Of a DNA stretch of 64,000 nucleotides, positions 46,178 to 56,233 are shown in pieces. A model generated the notes under the pieces. That model searched no databases. It was not told the origin of the DNA and was given only the letters and a program-made list of their open reading frames with translations. Each line of letters opens with the position of its first letter. Position 1 is the first letter of the stretch. The stretch spans positions 46,825,111-46,889,110 of the forward strand of contig OY997593.1 of NCBI GenBank assembly GCA_963921825.1. Direction: 5' to 3'. Origin of the DNA: Erodium maritimum. Taxonomy: Eukaryota; Streptophyta; Magnoliopsida; Geraniales; Geraniaceae. Position numbers and translations under genes: made by a program.

Positions 46178-49100
46178 TGTCACGCCCCAATTTCAGCAAC
46201 CGAACTCGGGACGCGAACGTTTAGAATAAGAAAACACTTTGAAAACATTTCGATTAAAACACTTTACACTAACAGTTTAGTTCAACAAAAGATGAGTACA
46301 ACTCAAAATACAACGTCCCACAAGCGGACAAAAGGGCGAGGTATCCGTCGCTAGACCAAAAGTAAAAACCCGGACTCCGCTCCTAGCTCCACAAGCTTCG
46401 CGAGCTCACCGTGTCCGTCCCACGAACAGTACCTGTAGGAAAAGCAGCTAGGGGTGAGCGTTCGCTCACCACCACGGATAACTGACTGACTATGGCATAA
46501 TTAGCAGACAATGCCGGTAACACCAACAACAAACTCAACCCCGGGGATCACTGTCCCCAACCCAAGTACTCTGACTGACAAACACCCACGGTGACCTTCC
46601 TCGAACGACTCGACACTCAAACACGTAAGTAGACACGACACAACGATCACGACCTCTTCCAAGGACTCAAGGAACTACGCAACATCAAACAAGATCACAA
46701 GGATCGCACACCAAACAAGATCACAAAGGATCGCAAACCAGCTACTCAGTAACCTCCCTCGCGCCCTTTACCGATCATAGACGTGGTCAGGCGGTCGACC
46801 TGTCGCATTTCCTCGACACAAAGTCGGATCAGACTGTCAACCTATCACACTCACAACCACCGAACCACACACGCGCGGCCAGGACCCCTTTACTGACAGG
46901 CGGGCCCCCTACCTCGTCTGAACGTGCAGACGCGTGTGATCGAGGACCCCCGTTTAATGAAGCGGGCCCACAACCTCAGGTAACCACAATCACAATCACA
47001 ATCACAGTTCAACAAACAGCAATAACACAGGCTCAACAATCCACGGGCACTCATGGCCACCCAAGATACCAACCCTAAAACGCGGACTCAACGGCCCCAC
47101 AGGCACTCACGGCCTCCCAGACACACCAATGGTCAAGACTCGGGTTCAACAACCCCACGACACTCACGGCCACTCAAGACACCAAATTAAATACACGGGC
47201 TCTCATGGCCACCCAAACTCAACAATAAATAACACGGGCTCTCAAGGCCACCCAACTCAACAATAAAATACGGGCTCTCAAGGCCACCCAGACTCTGCGA
47301 TAAATAACACGGGCTCTCAAGGCCACCCAAACTCAACAATTAAAAACGGGCTTTCAAGGCCACCCAGACTCAACAATTAAAAACGCACGACAACCTCCGG
47401 CATACTCGATGCCTCCAACGGTCCTAAAATCACTAGTTTCACAAACAACCTCCGGGCATGGTCATATGCCTCCAGTAATTCAATTATCGCTAAGTTCTCT
47501 GTTCCTACGACACTACTAAGTGTCACATGCTTTTCTCTTAAACGCTACAATCCCGTATCATGCTTTTCTAATAATTAAATAATTCTACTCAACCCACGAC
47601 ACCCCGGTGTCACATGCAATTCTACTATTAACTTTCCCTAATCAGGGCCGAGATCCGGCTACTTTTCCCTACCTCAACTGAAGAGCAACCGCTACGTTTC
47701 CTAGCTGCTGACGTTCTGGCTCGCTACCTCCGGGCTTCACTTCGATCAAAGCCGGGCGCTAAAGAGAACGCGAAAGCCATAGATTAATAACGGTTCCATC
47801 GCTAAATTAAAGGTTACGATTAATCCAGTTTAAAACCGACAGTTGTCCCTTAAACTCGAGCGGAAGAAAAGCGGGATTACAACGAATCGGGTTCGAGCAT
47901 CCGCGCACCGAACTCAAGTTGATCCGAAACCTAGTTAAAACCAATTTTAACTCAAACTGTCTTTGAAACTCCTTTGTTTTATCTAATTCCGACCTTGACT
48001 TTAAAACAGAACGATTCTTTCAGTTCTTTTCCAAACTCGATATTTTGGTCCAAACCTTTCTAAATCTGATCTGATATGAGTTCGTTTTCCCCTTTTCAAC
48101 TTAACTTAACTCAAGTTTAAACTTAAAAACCGACATTCGTTTTAAAACCCGTTTAATTTAACCAGAACTTCGTTTTCTCATTTAACGGGCCTAAGTCGTT
48201 TTTAATTACTATCCCTTTTAACCGATAAATTTTCGTTAGTTTTATGCTTCAACAAATTGTCCAGATCCAAAAACTGATTTTAAATTAACAAATTTCCCTT
48301 TTTAATCCAAAACCGTTCCAAATATTAATCGACTTCATAAGCAGGTTTAATCAAAAAATTAATCGATTTCATTAACGGTTTAACCAAATAACAAACGATT
48401 TCATTAACGGTTTAACCAAATAAACTTGAAACGAACAACACGGGAACCGAAAAAGAGGGGCTCGGTTAGAAACCGGCCGGCCACCGACGGAGACGCCGCC
48501 GGCGACCAAACCTCGTGGTGAGAACCTCACCGTGGGAGATGAGGTGGTGGAGCACGGCGGAGGGAGCGCCGGTGGTGGTGGTTTTGGGCGCGACGGGGCG
48601 CGGGTGAGGGTTTCCCCTCAGATCTGGACGAATCCGGCCGTAGCTCGCCGGATCTGGCGAGCGCCGGCGACCTTGAGACGGTGCCGGCGGCGAGACGGGG
48701 TTCGAAGGGCTCGGCTCCGTTCTGAGAGGGAGACGGTGGCCGGAGACGGCCGAGCTCGGGCTCGGGAGCGATGGCCGGTCTTGGGAGCGTCGGCCGAACT
48801 CGGGAGCGGTGGCCGGACTCCGAGTTGAGAGGAGGGAGGGAGGTCGGATGAGGGTTCGGGATCCGAGAGGGAGATGGAAGAGGGGGTCGACGGCGGTGGC
48901 TACTGGTGTGGGCGGGAGGTTGCCGGACGGAGAAGGAGGAGGGGGCTCGGCGTGGGGAAGACGGGACGGCGAGAGGGAGGTGGGTGACGGACGATGGTGA
49001 GGGAGGTGGCCGGATCTGGTTAGGGCGAGGAAGAAGGAGGTCGGGGATGGGGTTTCGAAGAAGACGAAGACGGAGTGAGGGAAGGGAGAGGAGGCGAGGG

Positions 49101-49449
49101 AGAGGGTGGTTGCCGGACTCGGGAGCGGTGGCCGGCGATGCGAGGTGTGGCCGGTGATGGCGACCGGACGGCGAGGCAGAGAGGACGACGAGGGTGAGGG
49201 GCGGCTGAAGGAGAAGAAGAGAGGGAGAGGGTTAGGGTTTCAGAACCCTAACCCAAGCTTATATATGTTGGATTTTGGGCCGGGCCTGTAGCAGTGGGCC
49301 GGGTCTGTAGCAGTGGGCCGGGTCTGGCCCGCCCGGTCCAGCCTTTTAATTTTTTTTTTTTTTTTTTTTTTTTGCACTCGTTTCAAAAACCTACCTTACG
49401 GTTTCCAGGTTGCAATTTAATACACTTTTGAAAGCGAAGTGGGTTTTAC
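46178..49449 (-). mobile_element. Solo LTR nested in the mosaic element
   Basis: TGTCACGCCCC to GGGTTTTAC, 3.27 kb, flanked by TCGCA at 46173-46177 and 49450-49454. The expected last A of the LTR is missing. Its 3' region, with a TATA box at about 49258-49266 (reverse strand) and CT/GC-rich leader, resembles that of the other two solo LTRs in layout. Interior DNA of the host element continues on both sides, which shows nesting. Confidence 0.88.
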
Positions 49450-51217
49450 TCGCAGGCATGACAGACCCTAGTCAACACCACACCACCACCAACCGGCGTG
49501 TCCAAACGTAGGGGTGGACTCAACGGCTCTAAACTGATCCCCAACACCTCAGCACAACTCGACGAAGTAAACGAGTGTGACGTCCCGATATCCAATAAAA
49601 TGACGCCCAAATCAGAGACCGAACGACCATTCCATTGGTCACCCCGATAAGGTATAACACCACCCTCACACGATCCTGTATGCATTTACTTATAACTTTC
49701 CGCAACCAAACCAGTATTCGCTACTTGTCCCCTGCGAGAAAGTAGTAAAGGGGATGAGCGTTCTGCTCACCTCCACGGACACCCGTTCGATTATGGCATA
49801 CTAGTAAAGCACCAACGACTTACCAATCTAACCAGGGCAAACCACTACCTCAAAACCTGATACCAAAACGTCACACTGCTCACGCTATCAAAACCTCAAA
49901 TACTCGCTCACATAACGGAAACCTCGAAATGGGGATTATGTTCTCAATTCAGCAAATCACTATTGCTCACAACCTCAAGACCCCAATTACCCGATCACGT
50001 AGGGAAACCTCAACGGGGATCCTATTCTCAATTCCGCAAGCCACTATTGCTCACAACCTCGATACCCTAGTCACTCAATCATTTAGGGAACCTCAAATAA
50101 CCCACTCACGTGAAGGAAACCTCAAACCACCCGTTCACGCAAGGGAAACCTCGAATAACCCACTCACATAGGGGAACCCTAGTTTGTATGGCGCCGCAGC
50201 GCATCAATCCTTAACCCCTCTCCGTATGGTGAGACTCTCACACCGAGGCGCTGTATCACTACCGTAGGTTATTGATGAGTCTCGAACCCAAGACCTCACC
50301 TTTTAACACCGAACTTACGACCTCTACAGCCAACACAACCGTGAACACAGCCACGCCACCAACACTCAAACTGCACAAACAAGACGGTGGAACAAGACAG
50401 GAATCACGGGTCCGTGACAGACCCCGTCACGGTTGGGGTCACGGAGCCGTGACGAAGGCCCTAAAACTGCCAAAACGCGTTGCTCCGTCACAGATCCGTG
50501 ACAGGGTCCGTGACACTCGCGCAAGCCTGTTTTTCCAAAATCGTTTCAAACTCGACCCTTACTCCTTTTTAACCCTAAAAATAGCCTTAAACGACACACA
50601 CGCTCGACCACCAATTTATTAAACAACTCACGCACAACGACTCACAGACAAATCAACTCACCCGACCTCAATCACAAGCCGACAAGGCCAACCAAACCCA
50701 ACACGCACAACCGGCCAACCAAAATCAAAACACACGCCCACAGGGCCAACCAAAATCAAACCCACACGCCCACAGGGCCAACCACTTACACACACGCCCA
50801 CAGGGCCAACCAACTTAAACACACGCTCACAGGGCCAACCAATTTTAAAACACGCCCACCGGGCCAACAAACTTTAAAACTTTCTCCACTTCATTATAAA
50901 CCTCATTTCTTGACATCAGGTAGTTACAACCTGGTCCAGGCGTCCCCGAACTACATTGTACCCGCTTGATATCAACACCGTCACGCTCGACTACAGGGCG
51001 CCCCTGAGTCGAGTCGCGACAGTTTAAAAATGTTTCACGCAGCAACACATAAACAGTATGCCAGTAACCCCGTACTGCACATACACACAAACACAAACAG
51101 GACTCACAACACAACGGGTCTACACACGATTCCGACTTGCGTACCCAACGCACGACGGGACTTTACTAACTCGACTCTCCCCACCTAATTGACGTACAGT
51201 CCGAGGTGCAAAACCTC
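49450..51217 (-). other. Protease scrap and leader of the mosaic element
   Basis: At 49455-49640 the reverse strand shows protease remains with LLDIGTSHSF, so the catalytic DTG reads DIG. Bases 49930-50170 hold short repeats around GGAAACCTC. Bases 50175-50310 share about 110 bases, inverted, with 32560-32680. Bases 50395-50530 are a cluster of TGACGG/CCGTCA words. Bases 50690-50870 are GGGCCAACCAA repeats. Confidence 0.65.
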
Positions 51218-51234
51218 GAGCTCTGATACCAAGC
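51218..51234 (-). other. Primer-binding site
   Basis: On the reverse strand TTGGTATCAGAGC follows the LTR, matching the initiator-Met tRNA 3' end complement. Confidence 0.88.
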
Positions 51235-54200
51235 TGTCACGCCCCAATTTCAGTAAAACCGAACTCGGGACGGGAACGTTTAGAACAACAAAACATTTTG
51301 AAAGCCTTTAAATAAAATCACCATTGTTCATCAAAATAAATATTTACAACTTAAAAGTATGTCCCAACAAGTGGACAAAAAGCAAGGTATACGTCGCTAG
51401 ACTCAAAAGTAAACCGAGAATCCCGCTCCTAGCTCTTCAAGCTTTGGAAGCTCACCTAGTCCAACCTGCGACCGGTACCTGTAGGAAAAGCAGCTAGGGG
51501 TGAGCGTTCGCTCACCACCACGGATAACAGACTGACTACGGCATACTTAGCAGACAATGCCGCTAACACCAACAACAACCCAAACACCGGGGATCACCAT
51601 CCCCAACTCAAGTAACCCGACCGACACACACGCACTGTTACTTTCCTCAACCGACTCAACACTCGGACACGAAATGTAGACCTGATTCAACGATTGACGA
51701 CCTCCTCCAAAGACACGAAAGACAACCACAAAACACCAAAGATCACAAAGGATCACACACCAAACAAGATCACAAAGGATCGCACGCCAGCTGCTCAGTA
51801 ACCCCATCTCTCTCTCGCCCTTTACCGATCCCTGTCAGGTCAGGCGGTCGACCTGCCGCGCAACTTCTCCTGATCTCAGTCGGAAGGCTAGCCCACAACC
51901 TCTCCCCTACCCCCGATCTCAGTCGGGTGACTAGCCACACCCGGCAAACCACGAAACTTCTCCCGACACACAACCGGGAGGCTAGCCCACAACCTCTCCG
52001 CTTCCCCCGATCCCAGTCGGGAGGCTAGCCACACCACCAACCTCGCAATCCTTCTCCCGATCCCAGTCGGGAGGCTAGCCCACAACCTCTCCGCTTCCCC
52101 CGATCCCAGTCGGGAGGCTAGCCACACCACGCAACTTCCCCGACACAAAGTCGGGTTTCCAACCTCAGGTAACCACAATCACAATCACAAGCAAAGTTCA
52201 ACAAATAGCAACAACACGGGTTCAACACTCCACAGGCACTCATGGCCACCCAAGACACCAACAGTAAAACACGGACTCAACAACCCCACAGGCACTCACG
52301 GCCTCCCAAGACACACCAACAGTAACTCACGGGCTCAACAACCCCACGGGCACTCACGGCCTCCCAAGACACGCCAACAGTAACTCACGAGCTCAACAAC
52401 CCCATGGGCACTCACGACCTCCCAAGACACACCAACAGTAACTCACGGGCTCAACAACCCCACGGGCACTCACGGCCTTCCAAGACACACCAACAGTAAC
52501 TCACGGGCTCAACCACCCCACGGGCACTCACGGCCTCCCAAGACACACCAACAGTAACTCACGGGCTCAACAACCCCACGGGCAATCACGGCCTCCCAAG
52601 ACACACCAACAGTAACTCACAGGCTATCATGGCCACTCAAGACACAACAGTAAAGCACGGGCTCTCATGGCCACCCAAGACACAACAGTAAAGCACGGGC
52701 TCTCATGGCCACCCAAGACACAACAGTAAAGTACGGGCTCTCATGGCCACGCAAGACACAAATTACACAATAAACCTCCGGGCATAACCAATGCCTCCAG
52801 CGGTTCTAACATCAACAGTTTCACAATCAACCTCCGGGCATGGTCATATGCCTCCAGTACTCCTAATATCGATAAGTTCGGAATCAACCTCCGGGCATGG
52901 TCATATGCCTCCAGTAATTCTAACATCGATAAGTTCTCTGCTCCTACGACACTACTAAGTGTCACATGCAATCCTAATGCTCGATACGTTCCCGAATCAT
53001 ACGACACTACCCGGTGTCGCCTACCTTTCTAATATTCGATAAACCTACTTAACCCATGACACCCCAGTGTCACATGCATTTCTACTGTTAACTTTCCCTA
53101 GTCAGGGCCGAGATCCGGATACTTTTCCCTACCTCGTACGCTTCTCCAAAAGCGCACTAACAAGCTCCGGCGTGATCTCGATCACTCGCCTAGCTTTCCC
53201 TTTCCTCTGTCTGCAGCACGATCTAAAAGAACACAATTTTAAGTACCTTTAAGTTCGCAGACATAAACTGGAATTTAATAAACTTGACGCCCAAAAGTAA
53301 CCTCGACAACGTCGATCACTACCAAACTTCCCAATTACTCGACATTGTCGATAATGGACCCGGAAAAGCCCGATTCGCCCGACATGGCGAATCTGCTCGG
53401 GTTTTGGAAACGCCCTTCCGGGGCTCCGAAAATTCCCGTTTTTGTTTCTACGGTCTTAGAATAATTCAAGGGTTCCTAGGCACTCGACGGAATCGAATTC
53501 CGACTTCCGAGTCATTTAATTAGCGTTTCAAGTTTCTAAACCCGTCAATTACAACTTTCACAATTTAATTCCAAATTTTGATCCGGGTGTGGATTAACGA
53601 CTTGCAGAACGTCCTAAACCACCCGGACATGAAAACCCGATACCCGGGCATGTGGGCCCCACACGGCCACAATGGAAAAATTCCCTTTTTGCCCCAAAAC
53701 GTTCCTAACGAACCCCAAACCTCAACCCTTCATCTTTAAACCAATTCTAACCAAAACCCAACCATATTTGAATCGTTTAAACTCAAACCCTAAAATTCGA
53801 ACTTAACAAAACAAAAATCGGTTAGGTGCTCACCGTAGAGAATGACGGTGTGAACTCGATTCTTCTATCGTTGAGACGATCCAACGGCTTGATCAACGGG
53901 AAAAGCCAAAACTCCAAACACCCTCTTCTCCTTCTCCTTCTCTCTCTATTTTCTCTCTCCAAAAACCCACTTTTTTCCAATATGGCCGAACATCACCATT
54001 TGGCTCATCTTTTGTATTTTTTCAAAAACACCCACCTTTATCATATTTACAAAACTACCACCTTTCCATCTTTTGTTTAGTTCAATGTTACCTAACACCA
54101 CCATATTGGTGACATGTGGCAAGATGGGTCCCACACCTTTTGGAAATCTCTCCTAGATATTTTTCAGTCAGATTCGCGAAATTCGGCCGTCTCGGGCCCC

Positions 54201-54543
54201 GAACGGGCACTTTTTCCAAGAAATTACGAAACTTCACGGGCTACAAGGAAACGGCTCAACTAAGACTGTTGCGATGACGGCTAAGCTTTTTGGATCCAAA
54301 ACGGGCCTCGAATGGACCAAAACGTCGCTCGGTTGACTTTGCCAGCGAAAAGTCAACATTTCCCAAATTGGTCAGAAAGTTGCCCTAAGTCCCCTGGAAC
54401 TCATTTGGTCGATATCGGGGTCAACTTAAGTCCGGTATAACCCTCGGGGTCAAATTTGGGTTCATTTAAGTGTCTGTCCAAAAAAATTTAATTTTCCTGT
54501 TTTTCGCCGATTTGACTGGCGTTGACCGGGAGCGGTTCTTACA
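51235..54543 (-). repeat. Right LTR of the mosaic element
   Basis: TGTCACGCCCC to GGTTCTTACA, 3.31 kb. The minisatellite at 51830-52140 uses CCGATCCCAGTCGGG units like the LTRs at 10023 and 19025. The second array at 52205-52740 has about eight 58-bp units. The region 53640-53800 resembles the LTR at 24806. Confidence 0.88.
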
Positions 54544-54562
54544 TAAATAACCCTATATATAT

Positions 54563-55806
54563 ATATGGGGGACTATCAAGTACAAACTCATTTTCAGGTC
54601 AGATAGTAGAACCAATCTGGACCATTGATTACCCAAATCGAATGGCCACTGAAATTCAGGGGGGGTGGGGGTGATTGATTACGAAATCAATTACAAGATA
54701 TGCATTAATTAAAAAGATATGCATTAAATCTGGGCCTTTAATTCTACGATCCAAGGGTCCAGATTGAAAGTTCTACGTTCTGACGAAGTTATAAAGTTTG
54801 TACCGTTCAGAAATTATACATGTAAAATTGGTTCACGCGCATCTATATGAGGTAGTTTCGGAAATTGGTTCACGCGCATGTAACATTCAGGTACGAAATT
54901 GGCTGCTATTTTCGTTTTTTTTCACCAAGTTTACTATTTTGATCTTTCCCTCTTCGTTTCAACTCCGATTTAATTTTTTCTTGCGCCAATATTTTTATTT
55001 TCCCAAGAACTATCTATCAAGTAGCATATTGAATATGTTTTGAAGCAAGAAAAAACGATTTACTCAAACAAACAAAAAATAAACGAAATTAATGTATGTT
55101 TTGTAATTTTTAGTTGTATGTGTGCGCTAAACCTAATGTATGTTTATAGGAGTTAAAACTCAATGTATATTCTTGCCATTTTCATTTATATGTGTATGCT
55201 AAACTTAATGTATGTTTTTATGTTTTCACAACTGCATATGTGTAAGCTAAACTTAATGTATGTTCTTCCCATTTTCATTTGTATGTGTAAGCTGAACTGA
55301 ATGTAAGTTTTTACCATTTTCATCTGTATATGTAAGCTAACCTTAATGTATGTTTTTGCAATTGTATTTGTATGTATACTACCCATAATTTTTCACTTTA
55401 CAACATAAACGTACATTAAGTTTAGCGTACACATACAACTGAAAATTACAAAACATACATTCCTTTCGTTTCCCTTTTTTTATTTGAGTAAATCGTTTTT
55501 TTCTTGCTTCAAAACGTATTCAATATGCTACTTGATAGATAGGTCTTGGAAAAAGAAAATTATTGGCGTAAGAAAAAATTAAATCGGAGTTGAAACGAAG
55601 CGGGAAAGATCAAAATAGTAAACTTGGTGAAAAAAAGTCGAAATTACCCTCAAATTCGAAATTATAACCGATTTCAGCATACTTTTATGATCATGTAGTT
55701 AAAATTGGAAAACAAATCTAACTCATCCAATAAAACATTTCAAAGGATGAGATTAGTTCTACGTTCTAACCAATTTGTGATGATTGTACATGATCGTGAT
55801 CCTATA
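54563..55806 (+). mobile_element. Foldback element 3 with 48-bp central repeats
   Basis: The left terminus (GGGGGACTATCAAGTACAAA, then GTAGAACCAATCT) and the right terminus (reverse TATAGGATCACGATCATGTA, then GTAGAACTAATCT) form terminal inverted repeats like those of the MITE at 40866. The first 240 bases nearly equal that MITE. Arms carry the conserved core at 54923-54992 (reverse) and 55561-55629. The centre, about 55080-55390, repeats a GTATGTGTAAGCTAAACTTA unit about every 48 bases. Non-coding. Confidence 0.75.
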
Positions 55807-56233
55807 TATATATATACCTACCATTAAGGTTATAATAAAAAATTAGTTTAAATTTAACTAACTAATGCTGAGACAAAATAAGATCTAACAACCAGGTCAT
55901 GTCTGATACAAGATATTAAAAACATAAGTTAAATCGAATATTTTTCGATAAGAGAAGTCTATTATAGATTCATGATATGAGACAAATTCGTGTTAACATA
56001 CATTGTGATTGTCAGGGAGTTGTAAGATTAGTTTTAGAGGGCATTCTTTTATTTTGTTTATGTGTTTGGCCTAATTAAAAATATCTATATTTATGTTATT
56101 AATCAATAGGAAGATGTCCTTTTTGAATATGTGAAATGTTCAATAAATAGGACAGCTTATTGGATAATAAGAGCATCTTATTCATAGTCAATTCATTTGT
56201 GATCAGGCAATTTGGTTTTATCTTGAGCACTTT
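55807..56233. other. AT-rich spacer, duplicated at 61480-61891
   Basis: No gene seen. Nearly the same sequence is present before the LTR at 61892, including the ACTTT directly in front of the LTR. Confidence 0.7.

Larger units (their letters stand above)
41915..54543 (-). mobile_element. Decayed chromovirus with mosaic LTRs and a nested solo LTR
   Basis: LTRs at 41915-45104 (left, 3') and 51235-54543 (right, 5') enclose an interior reduced to scraps and a solo LTR. The primer site at 51218-51234 and polypurine tract at 45105-45125 agree with reverse orientation. The flanks (GGACT and TAAAT) do not match, so a simple single insertion is not shown. The last 120 bases of both LTRs are nearly the same and end GAGCGGTTCTTACA. 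Other segments differ strongly, so recombination or gene conversion with relatives is likely. Confidence 0.8.

Noticed and set aside
48532..49291. Arg/Gly-rich open frames
   Set aside because: They lie inside the solo LTR at 46178-49449, in the GC-rich leader, with no domain.
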